In this document: in pieces, positions 55,918-64,000 of the stretch | Layout: the number at the start of each line of letters is the position of its first letter | Position numbering within the stretch: position 1 is the first letter of the stretch | DNA from: Bifidobacterium platyrrhinorum | GTDB taxonomy: Bacteria > Actinomycetota > Actinomycetes > Actinomycetales > Bifidobacteriaceae | DNA: 64,000 nucleotides | Assembly: GCF_010667645.1 (NCBI RefSeq) | Contig: NZ_WHZV01000004.1 | Location: 124,001 to 188,000 of the forward strand | Direction: 5' to 3' | The notes under the pieces: generated by a model | Databases searched by the model: none | What the model was told of the DNA's origin: nothing | The model's input: only the letters and a program-made list of their open reading frames with translations | Program-made: the position numbers and the translations under genes

Positions 55918-56694
55918 TCAGCGGATCTCCTGGATGAACTGTTTCGTGCGCTCCTCGCGCGGGTGGCCCATCACCTCGTCCGGCGTGCCGGATTCGACGA
56001 TGTTGCCGTCGGCCATGAAGACCACCGTGTCGGCCACCTCGCGGGCGAAGCCCATCTCGTGCGTCACGATGACCATCGTCATGCCGTCGTCTGCCAGATC
56101 GCGGATCACGGACAGCACCTCGCTGACCATCTCCGGGTCGAGCGCGGACGTCGGCTCGTCGAACAGGATCAGGTCGGGCTGCATGGCGAGCGTGCGCGCG
56201 ATGGCGACGCGCTGCTGCTGACCGCCGGACAGCTGCACCGGGTACGCGTCCGCACGGTCCCTGAGCCCCACGCGTTCGAGCAGCGTGAGCGCGGTCTCGC
56301 GGGCCTGCGCCTTCGGCGTGCCCTTCACCTCGACCGGGCCGATCATCACGTTCTCCAGCACCGTCAGATGCGGGAACAGGTTGAACTGCTGGAACACCAT
56401 GCCGATGCGCTCGCGCTTGACGGCCGTCTCGCGCTCGCTCTCCTCGTACAGCCGGTCGCCCTTGCGCTTGTACCCGACGAGATCGCCGAACACGGTGAGC
56501 GAACCGCCGTCGATGTCCTCGAGATGGTTGATGCAGCGCAGGAACGTGCTCTTGCCGGAACCGGACGGGCCGATGATGCACATCACCTCGCCGGCGTGCA
56601 CGTCAAGGGAGACGCCCTTGAGCACCTGCGTATGGCCGAAGTCCTTGGTCACGTCGCGCGCGGACAGGACGATGTCGCCGGTCGTGCCGCTCAT
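55918..56694 (-). CDS. Polar amino-acid ABC transporter ATPase
   Basis: A 258-residue ATPase of the GlnQ type: Walker [20 protein letters not shown]-loop [12 protein letters not shown], signature [18 protein letters not shown], Walker [14 protein letters not shown], and H-loop VTHEMGF. A small insertion around residues 70-85 ([13 protein letters not shown]) is typical of this branch. The ATG at 56694 overlaps the permease stop by four bases. The upstream open frame is a shadow of the permease. Confidence 0.95.
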   Translation of the reverse strand: MSGTTGDIVLSARDVTKDFGHTQVLKGVSLDVHAGEVMCIIGPSGSGKSTFLRCINHLEDIDGGSLTVFGDLVGYKRKGDRLYEESERETAVKRERIGMVFQQFNLFPHLTVLENVMIGPVEVKGTPKAQARETALTLLERVGLRDRADAYPVQLSGGQQQRVAIARTLAMQPDLILFDEPTSALDPEMVSEVLSVIRDLADDGMTMVIVTHEMGFAREVADTVVFMADGNIVESGTPDEVMGHPREERTKQFIQEIR

Positions 56695-57572
56695 CGTTCG
56701 GCCCCCTTCCTCGTGTAATGGCGTTCGACGACCCGCTGGACCGCCATGAGCACCGTGGTGACGATGAGATACCAGATGGACGCCACGATGAGCAGCGGGA
56801 TGGTCTGGAAGTTGCGCGCGTAGATCGCCTGCACCGAATACAGCAGATCCGGGAACGCGATGACGCTGACCAGCGAGCTCGCCTTCATCATCGAGATGAC
56901 CTGGTTGCCGGTCGCCGGGATGATGGAACGGATCGCCTGCGGGAACACGATCTTGAAGAACACCTGCATCGGCTTCATGCCGATCGACTTCGCCGCGTCG
57001 ATCTGACCGGCGGGCACGGCGAGGATGCCGCCGCGGATCACCTCCGCCATGTAGGCGCCCTCGTTGATGCCGAGCGCCAGCACGCCCACGGCGAACGGGG
57101 TGATCACCGAATTCACGTCGATCGGGCCCGTGCCGATGTTCGTGAACGGGATGCCGAAGCCGATCTTCGGGTACAGGGCCGAGATGTTGAACAGGATGAT
57201 GACCTGCACGAGCAGCGGCGTGCCGCGGAACACCCACAGGTAGATGCCGCTGATGAACTTCAATACCGGCGCGCCGGACTCGTTCATCAGCTCGACGACC
57301 ACGCCGAGCACGAACGCGAGCAGCATCGACAGGACCGTCACCAGGATCGTGTTCCACAGACCGACCAGCACGAGCGGCGACAGGAAGTAGTGGGCCACGA
57401 CCGGCCAGCCGAAGCGTTCGTTGGTGGCCGCCGACCAGACGACCGCAGCGAGCAGCAGCACGCACACGACGCTGACCACGTCGCGCGCCACATGCCGGCG
57501 GGGCACGACGCGCAGCGCGCCGTGCCCGTCATCGTTCTTGGAAACCGGGTTGGAAACCAGATTGGAAACCAT
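56691..57572 (-). CDS. Polar amino-acid ABC transporter permease
   Basis: A 293-residue HisM/GlnP-type permease with five to six membrane helices and the EAA loop ([20 protein letters not shown], then IGM). The RGTPLLVQ motif is present. It has a charged N-terminal tail with a short repeat ([12 protein letters not shown]). It follows the binding-protein gene after 21 bases. Only one permease gene is seen, so it probably works as a homodimer. Confidence 0.94.
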   Translation of the reverse strand: MVSNLVSNPVSKNDDGHGALRVVPRRHVARDVVSVVCVLLLAAVVWSAATNERFGWPVVAHYFLSPLVLVGLWNTILVTVLSMLLAFVLGVVVELMNESGAPVLKFISGIYLWVFRGTPLLVQVIILFNISALYPKIGFGIPFTNIGTGPIDVNSVITPFAVGVLALGINEGAYMAEVIRGGILAVPAGQIDAAKSIGMKPMQVFFKIVFPQAIRSIIPATGNQVISMMKASSLVSVIAFPDLLYSVQAIYARNFQTIPLLIVASIWYLIVTTVLMAVQRVVERHYTRKGAER

Positions 57573-57593
57573 GGGAAGCGTACCGTCCGCGGA

Positions 57594-58574
57594 TCAGGAA
57601 CGCTGCTTCTTGGCGGCGTCGAGCAGCGACTGGTAGTCGGCCTCGGTGTTCTCCACCACCGCGTCGCTCGGGGCGAGGTCGGCCAGGCCGTACTTGTCGA
57701 GCAGCTTCTTCCACGTGCCGTCCTGGTTGAGGTGCAGCATCACCTTGCGCACCAGCGGGCCCAGTTCGGAGCCCTTGTTCACCATGAAGCCGTTGAGCTC
57801 CACGATGTCGCTGTTCGGCTTGGACAGCTGGATCTGCGGATCCTGCTTCGCGTAGTAGCGGGAGGCGCCCATGGACAGGTAGACGGCGTCCACGCGGTTG
57901 GACTTCAGGGCGAGCAGCATGTTGGAGATGCCCTTGAAGGCGCTGACCTTCAGCTCGTCCTTGCCTTCCTCCTTGCACTTGGCGGCCTGCGCCTTGGCCT
58001 TCTCCTCATGGGTGGAGCCCGAATCCACGCCGATGGTGATGCCGCACACGTCGTCCAGCGTCTTGCCGGCCTGGTCGGAACCCTTGTTCACCACCAGCGA
58101 GGACGGCTCGCCGTACAGCACGTCGATGAAGTCGACCACCTCGCGGCGCTCCGCGGTGTCGGTGGTGATGTTGGTGACCAGATCGTAGCGGTTCGCCTGC
58201 AGACCCGGGATGAGCTGGGAGAAGTCCGCGCCCTGGCCCTTCACCTTGACGCCCAGCACCTCGCCGATCAGGTTCGCCGCGTCCACGTTGAGGCCCTGGT
58301 CCTTGCCGTCCTCGCCCACGACGCCATACGGCAGGCCCGCGGTGTTCTGGTACCCGATGGTGATCTCGCCCTTGTCCTTGATCTCCTGCGGCAGGGCGTC
58401 GTGCAGCTCCTTGACCTCGCTGGCGGTGATGGTCTCCTGCTTGACGCCGGAATCGGCCGAGGCGGCGGAACCGTCGCCGGAAGTGGAGGCGGCCGAGCCG
58501 CAGGCGGCCAGGGAGATGGCCATCGCGGCCGCGATCAGGCCGGAGCAGACGCTCTTCACCGAATTCGATACCAT
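57594..58574 (-). CDS. Polar amino-acid ABC transporter binding lipoprotein
   Basis: A 326-residue substrate-binding protein. The lipobox LAAC precedes GSAAST; a serine/alanine linker follows; two lobes show family segments (KGEITIGYQNTAGLPYG, NRYDLVTNITTDTAERREVV, GITIGVDSGSTHEEKAK). The amino acid bound is not clear; a YPFVN-like hydrophobic ligand box is not obvious. GAGGAAA precedes the ATG at 58574. It heads the four-gene minus-strand operon ending with capA. Confidence 0.93.
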   Translation of the reverse strand: MVSNSVKSVCSGLIAAAMAISLAACGSAASTSGDGSAASADSGVKQETITASEVKELHDALPQEIKDKGEITIGYQNTAGLPYGVVGEDGKDQGLNVDAANLIGEVLGVKVKGQGADFSQLIPGLQANRYDLVTNITTDTAERREVVDFIDVLYGEPSSLVVNKGSDQAGKTLDDVCGITIGVDSGSTHEEKAKAQAAKCKEEGKDELKVSAFKGISNMLLALKSNRVDAVYLSMGASRYYAKQDPQIQLSKPNSDIVELNGFMVNKGSELGPLVRKVMLHLNQDGTWKKLLDKYGLADLAPSDAVVENTEADYQSLLDAAKKQRS

Positions 58575-58844
58575 GATTTGTTTCCTCACTGCATGGGGAC
58601 GCGCACCCGCGCGTCGGATGGTTGGGGTTTGGGGGTTGTGGTCTAACAACCTAGCACCGGAGAGGCTGTGTGGGAATGGTTCCGCGATGAGGGGAACCGG
58701 TCCCGGGGTGGCCTTCGCGCCGGCCCCGGCGTTCTTGCGCCGCGTGCACGGGAGACCGGGAAGACCCGGTAAACCGCGCCATATGGCCGATGTCGCCGTG
58801 TGTCCGTCCCGTACGTCCACGGTGGGGGAGCTGGGGATTCTCAC

Positions 58845-58877
58845 TTCGATTGAGAACGTCCTATAACCCCAATCGAA
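58845..58877. promoter_or_regulatory. TTCGATTG/CAATCGAA inverted repeat
   Basis: A perfect 8-bp inverted repeat with 17-base spacing (58845-58852, 58870-58877) inside the gene-free 58.6-59.5 kb region, flanked by TCTCAC and GTGAGA. Function is unknown. Confidence 0.4.
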
Positions 58878-59171
58878 TCGAGGTATGTCATATGGTGAGA
58901 CGTTTCGGCGGAATGTGGCATGTTTACGCTAACGCGCGCGAAACAAAGGAGCGGCGGAATCGGGGCCGCGAGAGGCAGGGCGCTGGCGAAGAGACTCACG
59001 GGGCGGGAAGGCGGGAATCCCAGAGCCTGGAAGGAGGCGAGCAACTATGACGGGCCATTGACCGCAAAAACACAAGGCGGGTGGCGCGGGGCCGGAGGTG
59101 AGGTCGCGGGGCCGGAATTCATGTGGGCATCCGTATGGGGGCAAGGACGCCCCGCGGATCGCCCCGCAACG

Positions 59172-59250
59172 CACGAAGGCCCGGCGGTTGGCCGGGCCTT
59201 CGCAGGAGAGAGGAAGAGGAAGAAGAAGGGTTTCAATTGTTCAGGGGCGC
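59172..59250 (-). ncRNA. Partial third copy (C) of the candidate small-RNA element
   Basis: Hairpin GAAGGCCCGGC/GCCGGGCCTTC (59176-59203) with the GGAGAGAGGAAGA purine run and AAGGGTTTCAATT beside it matches the terminator end of copies A and B. The promoter block of A/B is not present. CATAAT on the minus strand near 59292-59297 is a weak alternative -10. Confidence 0.28.
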
Positions 59251-59443
59251 TGCGGTACCCCGCCGGCTCGCTTGCGCTTGCTGACAGTTATTATGAAAAC
59301 CCATGAACTTGCGAAAGGCGATGGCGTTTCCTGAGAAAACTCTGTGAATGATGTGACGGTATGGGAACGTCCGCCCCGCGGCCGCGCCGTCCGCGGCGTG
59401 TCCGCATGGTGGTGGCGGGTCGTGCCGCCCATTCGGCCATCCT

Positions 59444-59468
59444 TATAATCGTTGCGTTTACGTAGAAT
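59444..59468 (+). promoter_or_regulatory. Two -10 boxes upstream of ask
   Basis: TATAAT (59444-59449) and TAGAAT (59463-59468) lie 79 and 60 bases before the GTG start. Either could serve the ask operon. Confidence 0.5.
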
Positions 59469-59527
59469 ATGCGGCAAACATCCCCGCAGCCAGACGGGCG
59501 GGGCATCCGGAAGAAGATTGGATAGCA

Positions 59528-60292
59528 GTGGCTCTCATCGTGCAGAAGTACGGCGGCTCGTCGGTCGCCGATACCGATTCGATCAAACGTGTGGCCAAGC
59601 GCGTCGTCGAAACGAAGAAAAAAGGCAACAAGGTAGCCGTGGTCGTCTCCGCCATGGGCGACACCACCGACGACCTCATCGACCAGGCGCTCAGCATCGA
59701 CTCCAATCCGCCGGAACGTGAAATGGACATGCTCATGACCGCCGGCGAACGCATCTCCATGAGCCTGCTCGCCATGGCCATCCACGCGGAAGGCAGCCGC
59801 GCCCACTCCTTCACCGGGCAGCAGGCCGGCTTCTTCACCGACGCCCGCTACGGCGCCGCACACATCAAGGCCGTCAAGCCGGACCGCGTCAAGAACGCGC
59901 TCTCCCTCGGCGACGTCGCCATCGTCGCCGGCTTCCAGGGCATCAACGCCAAGGGCGACGCCACCACGCTCGGCCGAGGTGGCTCCGACACCTCCGCCGT
60001 CGCGCTCGCCGTCGCGCTCGGCGCCGACATCTGCGAGATCTACACCGACGTGGACGGCATCTTCACCGCCGACCCGCGCATCGTGCCCACCGCGCGCCGC
60101 ATCCCCTACGCCGGCTACGACGCGATCCTCGAAATGGCCTCCTGCGGCTCCAAGGTGCTCGCATTGCGCTGCGTCGAATACGCGCAACGATTCAACATGC
60201 CGCTGCACGTGCGCTCCTCCTTCTCGCACCGCCCCGGCACCCTCGTCGTGCCCGAAGGCGTCGACCCGCGCAGCCTGCCGAACATCGACTGA
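59528..60292 (+). CDS. ask: Aspartokinase, catalytic polypeptide only
   Basis: A 254-residue aspartate kinase that starts the aspartate family (lysine, threonine, methionine, diaminopimelate). Catalytic motifs [45 protein letters not shown] and [16 protein letters not shown] are present. It stops where the two ACT domains normally begin; these are encoded by the next gene. The start is GTG at 59528 after a weak GGATAGC. The stop is followed by 74 bases before the ACT gene. Confidence 0.95.
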   Translation: MALIVQKYGGSSVADTDSIKRVAKRVVETKKKGNKVAVVVSAMGDTTDDLIDQALSIDSNPPEREMDMLMTAGERISMSLLAMAIHAEGSRAHSFTGQQAGFFTDARYGAAHIKAVKPDRVKNALSLGDVAIVAGFQGINAKGDATTLGRGGSDTSAVALAVALGADICEIYTDVDGIFTADPRIVPTARRIPYAGYDAILEMASCGSKVLALRCVEYAQRFNMPLHVRSSFSHRPGTLVVPEGVDPRSLPNID

Positions 60293-60366
60293 ACGGCATC
60301 GACCGATCGACCGAAGCGACAATCCGAACGAACCGTAACGAAACCGAAAGCGATAGCGAAACCAAC

Positions 60367-60936
60367 ATGAGCGACAACAACGAAACCAAGTCCATGGGCG
60401 ACCTGTTCCCCGACCTCGGCCCCGAAGCGCCGGTCATCTCCGGCATCGCGCACGACCGCAGCGAGGCGCTCGCCACCGTGCGCGGCGTGCCGAACGAGCC
60501 GGGCATGGCCGCGAAGGTGTTCACCGAGCTGGCCGCCGCCGGCATCAACGTGGACATGATCGTGCAGGCCGGCTCCTCCGCCGGCACCGCCGACATCTCC
60601 TTCACCGTGCCGGAGTCCTCCGTCAAGGCCGTGGAGAACGCGCTGCTCGACGCGCACGACGATCTCGACTACAAGTCCTTCGACGTCGACCCGAACGTCG
60701 GTAAGGTCGCGGTCGTGGGCGTGGGCATGAAGACCCACTCCGGCCTGGCCGCCAAGTTCTTCCAGGCGCTGAGCGACAAGGGCATCAACGTGCTCATGAT
60801 CTCCACCTCCGAGATCCGCATCGCCGCGCTCGTGCCGCTCGACCAGCTCAACGAGGCCGTCAAGGCCCTGCACACCGCCTACGGCCTCGACGCCGACAAG
60901 GTGGAGGCCGTCGTCTACGGCGGCACCGGCCGCTGA
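60367..60936 (+). CDS. Aspartokinase regulatory ACT-domain polypeptide
   Basis: A 189-residue protein with two ACT domains (about residues 25-100 and 112-185): ATVRGVPNEPGMAAKVFTEL and VGVGMKTHSGLAAKFFQALS. It equals the C-terminal half of single-chain aspartokinases and the beta subunit of alpha2beta2 enzymes, which bind lysine/threonine for feedback control. An N-terminal extension of about 22 residues is acidic. It has no strong Shine-Dalgarno, so expression may depend on ask. Confidence 0.92.
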   Translation: MSDNNETKSMGDLFPDLGPEAPVISGIAHDRSEALATVRGVPNEPGMAAKVFTELAAAGINVDMIVQAGSSAGTADISFTVPESSVKAVENALLDAHDDLDYKSFDVDPNVGKVAVVGVGMKTHSGLAAKFFQALSDKGINVLMISTSEIRIAALVPLDQLNEAVKALHTAYGLDADKVEAVVYGGTGR

Positions 60937-60960
60937 CCGGCACGCGCCCCTATCCCTTCA

Positions 60961-61013
60961 TACGAACGAACGCCCCTTCCGCACAAGTCATGCGGAAGGG
61001 GCGTTCGTTCGTA
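60961..61013. terminator. Bidirectional terminator between ask-ACT and asd
   Basis: A perfect 23-bp stem (arms 60961-60983 and 60991-61013; core GCCCCTTCCGCA / TGCGGAAGGGGC) around a seven-base loop, between convergent genes. Confidence 0.88.
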
Positions 61014-61113
61014 TTCGGGCGAGGCCTCGAAGTTCGCCGGGCGAAGCTTTTCGCATGCAGGGGCACGGATGAGGCGCGGCCGGTACGAAGCCCCCGTACC
61101 GGCCGGCCCCCGC

Positions 61114-62208
61114 CTACTTCTTCGTGATGTAGCCGAGCGCCTTGAGCATCTCGGCGCACTCCAGCGCGCCGCCGGCGGCGCCGCGCAGCGTGTTGTGCGC
61201 GAGACCCACGAACTTCCAGTCGAAGATCGAATCCTCGCGCAGACGGCCGATCGAGACGCCCATACCGCCCTCGTAATCCACATCGAGCTTCACCTGCGGG
61301 CGGTCGTCCTCGGTGAGGTACTGGATGAAGTGCTTCGGCGCATGCGGCAGACCCAGACGGGCCGCCTCGGACGTATAGTTCACCAGACGGTCGACCAGCT
61401 CCTCCTTCGTCGCCTTCTTGCCGAAGTTGATGAACACGGTCGCGGTGTGGCCGTCGAGCACGGGCACGCGGATGCACTGCGACGTGATGCGCAAGGGGCC
61501 CTCGAACGGCACGATCTCGCCCTTCTCGGCATCCACGTGGCCGAACACCTTGAGCGGCTCCTTCTCGCTTTTCGCCTCCTCGCCGGAGATGAACGGGATG
61601 ATGTTGCCCACCATCTCGGGCCAGTCCCTGAACGTCTTGCCCGCGCCGGAGATCGCCTGGTAAGTGCTCACCACCACCTCATGCGGCTCGAACTCCTTCC
61701 ACGCGGCCAGCGCCGGCGTGTACGCCTGGATCGAGCAGTTCGGCTTGACGGCGATGAAGCCGCGCGTCGTGCCCAGACGCTTGCGCTGGTGCTCGATCAC
61801 GGCGAAATGCTCCGGGTTGATCTCCGGCACGACCATCGGCACGTCCGGGGTCCAACGGTGCGCGCTGTTGTTCGACACGACCGGCGTCTCCGTCTTCGCG
61901 TAACGCTCCTCGATCGCGCGGATCTGGTCCTTCGGCATGTTCACCGCGGAGAACATGAAGTCCACGCCCGCGGCGACCTTCTCGGCGTCGTCGCCGTCGA
62001 CCACCGTCATGTGCTTGACGTACTCCGGCATCGGCGCTTCCATTTTCCAACGGTCGCCGACGGCCTCCTCATACGTCTTGCCGGCGGAATGCGCGGAGGC
62101 GGCGAGCGTCGTCACCTCGAACCACGGGTGGTTTTCCAGCAGCGTGATGAAACGCTGGCCGACCATGCCGGTGGCACCAAGCACGCCGACCTTCAGTTTT
62201 TCGGACAT
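61114..62208 (-). CDS. asd: Aspartate-semialdehyde dehydrogenase
   Basis: A 364-residue enzyme that makes aspartate semialdehyde, the second step of the aspartate family. NADP-binding GATGMVGQRF, catalytic cysteine KPNCSIQ, and the substrate region GAGKTFRDWPEM are present. Its length fits the archaeal/fungal-type Asd branch. It is on the strand opposite to ask. AAGAGG is upstream of the ATG at 62208. Confidence 0.96.
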   Translation of the reverse strand: MSEKLKVGVLGATGMVGQRFITLLENHPWFEVTTLAASAHSAGKTYEEAVGDRWKMEAPMPEYVKHMTVVDGDDAEKVAAGVDFMFSAVNMPKDQIRAIEERYAKTETPVVSNNSAHRWTPDVPMVVPEINPEHFAVIEHQRKRLGTTRGFIAVKPNCSIQAYTPALAAWKEFEPHEVVVSTYQAISGAGKTFRDWPEMVGNIIPFISGEEAKSEKEPLKVFGHVDAEKGEIVPFEGPLRITSQCIRVPVLDGHTATVFINFGKKATKEELVDRLVNYTSEAARLGLPHAPKHFIQYLTEDDRPQVKLDVDYEGGMGVSIGRLREDSIFDWKFVGLAHNTLRGAAGGALECAEMLKALGYITKK

Positions 62209-62424
62209 ATCGAACCTCTTGGGATGGATGGGCGGTTACACACTTAAGGCACCATCCTACGGAACCGCGCACCCTCATGCCGCACGGTTCCGCATGATGG
62301 CCGGCGCAATGGTCGGCGTGCGGTGCCGCCCGGCACAGCGTCGGAGAGTCAGAGCGTCGACGCATCATCACGCCATCGCATCACCGCGCCATTGCGTTAC
62401 CGCGCACGCGCTACTGTAGTAGGC

Positions 62425-63045
62425 ATGTCGATAGCATCTCAGGAAGCGCGCAGGCAACTCGATCGAATCGTGGCGTTGGGCTACCCGGACGTGGCGGATA
62501 TGAGCGCCGCCGCGTTCCGGGCGCTCGCCAACCCGCTCATCACGGCGTTGGAGCATTCCGACCTGGGCGCGAACATCCTGTTGGTGCCGACGCGCGAGCT
62601 CGTCTCGCCCGAATCGCTGATCGCGCGAACCTCCATCTACCGCATGGCCGGATTCACCACCATGCCCCCGCGCGACATCGCCAGCTTCCTGCCCCAGGAC
62701 GGTTTCGAGCCACCGGAGGGTCCGTTCTACCTGGTCGTCGACCCGCATACCGGCACCTGCTACGTGAACCGCGAACCGGATGTGGCGCGCAAGCTCATCG
62801 ATTCGGACGAACGCCTGCCGCTCACCCTGGAGGAGGGCCTCGCCATCGCCACGCAGCATCCGGAATGGCTGCTGGAGAAGAACGGCTTCAACCTGCTCGG
62901 CTCGCGTTCCGCCGACGGCCGCGTGCCGTCCATCTGGATGAGCCAGAACGCTCCCCGGTTGGGCGCCGTATGGCCCAACTCGCGCCACACGTGGCTCGGC
63001 AACGCGTACTGCATCGCGCGCCGCGGCGTGAGCCTGTTCGTCTGA
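62425..63045 (+). CDS. DUF5701-like protein of unknown function
   Basis: A 206-residue soluble protein resembling the actinobacterial DUF5701 family: ALANPLITALEHSDLGANIL, GFTTMPPRDIASFLPQDGF, TLEEGLAIATQHPEWL, and C-terminal WPNSRHTWLGNAYCIARRG. No catalytic motif is apparent. TACTGT (62412-62417) is seven bases before the ATG, giving a leaderless message. The family name is from recall of the motif pattern and should be treated with some caution. Confidence 0.75.
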   Translation: MSIASQEARRQLDRIVALGYPDVADMSAAAFRALANPLITALEHSDLGANILLVPTRELVSPESLIARTSIYRMAGFTTMPPRDIASFLPQDGFEPPEGPFYLVVDPHTGTCYVNREPDVARKLIDSDERLPLTLEEGLAIATQHPEWLLEKNGFNLLGSRSADGRVPSIWMSQNAPRLGAVWPNSRHTWLGNAYCIARRGVSLFV

Positions 63046-63137
63046 CTTCCTTCCCATGCCGGCGTCGTTCCCGGCGTGCCATCCACGCATGGCTAGACTG
63101 GAAACGGTTCGTCATGCGTAGGAGAGGGAAGACCACG

Positions 63138-64000
63138 ATGTTCTGCACGACATGCGGCGCCGTCAATGCCGACGGCGGCCGGTTCTGCGTCGAATGCGGC
63201 GCGCCGCTCGCCGACGCTGCCGATGACGCGACGGTCCTGTCCGGTCAGGGGAAGCCGGCGCCCCGGCCATCCGCCGTCCCCGTCGCGCGGTCGGCGACGC
63301 CATCCGTTCCTCCCGTGCCGTTGCCGCCGTCATCCGCGGCGTCGGACGCCGGCACGCCGGGCGACGGCACGGTCGCGCCCGCGCCGTCTTCCGGACCGTC
63401 TTCCGTGCCGCCGTCGCGCGGTCCGTCCGCCTTGGCTGCCGCGCCGCGCAACCGGCTTCCGCTCATGCTCGCGGTCGTCGTGGCGATTGCGGTCGTCGTC
63501 GCCGGTCTCGCCGCGTTCCTCACCTACCGTGCCGAGGTGTGGGGCGGCAAGACCCTGCCCGACCCGTCGTCCGTCGCGAAGGAGGTGACCGCCGCGAACG
63601 GGAAGAAGACGTCCGTCGTCAAGGCGCGCGACGTGACGGCCGCGCTCGAGGCGAAAGGGCTGAAGACCAAGACCGTGCAGGTGTTCTCCGGCGCGGACCG
63701 CGGCGTGTTCATCGGCTATTCCGGCGCGAGCCAGGGCGAACGCGTGAACGCCGACTCCACCGTGACCGTGCGGGAATCCGCCGGTCCGGGCGTGCCGAAG
63801 GGCACCATCGGCAAGGACGTGGACAAGGTGGTCGACACGTTCGCGGATATGGGCGTGCCCGTGCACTACAAGCAGGTCGTCATCTCCTCCGACAGCAAGA
63901 CGCCGGAAGGCCGCGTGAGCGCCACCTACCCGGCGCCCGGCGTGGGATTGGGCGACGACGAGCTCGACAAGGGCATCTTCGTGGGCGTCGCCACCAAGGG
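63138..64000 (+). CDS. Zinc-ribbon membrane protein with PASTA-like repeats (3' partial)
   Basis: A frame open from the ATG at 63138 to the right edge (at least 287 codons). It starts with a zinc ribbon (CTTCGAVNADGGRFCVECGA), then a proline/serine-rich linker, a membrane helix (PLMLAVVVAIAVVVAGLAA, residues about 113-133) and extracytoplasmic sequence with PASTA-like pieces (SVVKARDVTAALEAKGLKTK, then GVPKGTIGKDVDKVVDTFAD). It may sense or bind cell-wall material. GGAGAGGGAAG is upstream. Confidence 0.82.
   Translation, partial: MFCTTCGAVNADGGRFCVECGAPLADAADDATVLSGQGKPAPRPSAVPVARSATPSVPPVPLPPSSAASDAGTPGDGTVAPAPSSGPSSVPPSRGPSALAAAPRNRLPLMLAVVVAIAVVVAGLAAFLTYRAEVWGGKTLPDPSSVAKEVTAANGKKTSVVKARDVTAALEAKGLKTKTVQVFSGADRGVFIGYSGASQGERVNADSTVTVRESAGPGVPKGTIGKDVDKVVDTFADMGVPVHYKQVVISSDSKTPEGRVSATYPAPGVGLGDDELDKGIFVGVATK

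Noticed and set aside
58920..59306. 128-codon ORF in the gap before ask
   Set aside because: It covers the terminator of copy C, has no ribosome site and is low-complexity. No gene is supported in 58575-59527.

Overview
The window reads as a chromosomal segment of a high-GC bifidobacterium (genus-level call). Support comes from the gene content: an F1Fo operon, NucS instead of MutS/MutL, a Tad pilus locus split into two diverging operons, a sortase-assembled pilus, a HAIR/HspR-type site before clpB, and many promoters whose -10 box ends 6-8 bases before the start codon (leaderless mRNAs). Almost all of it is typical GC-rich core sequence. AT-rich exceptions lie around 47.2-47.5 kb and 52.5-53.5 kb.

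Layout. 0-7 kb: ATP synthase operon atpB(partial)-E-F-H-A-G-D-C. 7-13 kb: nucS, a convergent FKBP lipoprotein, a membrane protein/lipoprotein pair, a thioredoxin-fold TPR protein and a CYTH protein. 13-25 kb: tRNA-Arg(CCG), a GDPD enzyme, RidA, an amino-acid permease, argS, a membrane protein, lysA and clpB. 25-33.6 kb, minus strand: a second GDPD enzyme, gluQRS, rlmH, upp, an unknown protein, a MutT1-type NUDIX/phosphatase and ppk1. 33.7-39.6 kb: Tad genes (minus-strand tadZ-tadA-tadBC fusion; plus-strand Flp-like, TadE-like and TadF-like genes) around a 1.4 kb repeat-rich divergent region. 39.7-45.9 kb: dagK, a TetR regulator, dnaX and recR. 45.9-52.5 kb: a class C sortase facing away from two LPXTG pilins. 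52.6-54.5 kb: an AT-rich orphan gene, an ATPase remnant, twin palindromes and duplicated non-coding elements. 54.5-58.6 kb, minus strand: CapA-like protein plus a polar amino-acid ABC transporter. 59.5-62.2 kb: an aspartokinase split into catalytic and ACT polypeptides, convergent with asd. 62.4-64 kb: a DUF5701-like protein and the start of a zinc-ribbon/PASTA-like membrane protein.

How genes work together. Ask, its ACT partner, Asd and LysA belong to the aspartate/lysine (cell-wall diaminopimelate) pathway. NucS, DnaX, RecR and MutT1 serve replication fidelity. The Tad and sortase pili are two separate surface systems, each preceded by an unusual regulatory region.

The least explained parts are non-coding: (1) two roughly 270-290 bp copies plus a partial third of an element with promoter, CU-rich anti-Shine-Dalgarno-like tract and terminator on the minus strand (53.5-54.5 and 59.2 kb); (2) a 62-bp inverted repeat carrying DnaA-box-like sequence on both sides of the Tad control region, with palindromes spaced about 60-63 bp; (3) a G8 tract inside the predicted fimB promoter, a plausible phase switch. 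Start sites were chosen from Shine-Dalgarno or -10 spacing. No searches or folding programs were run.
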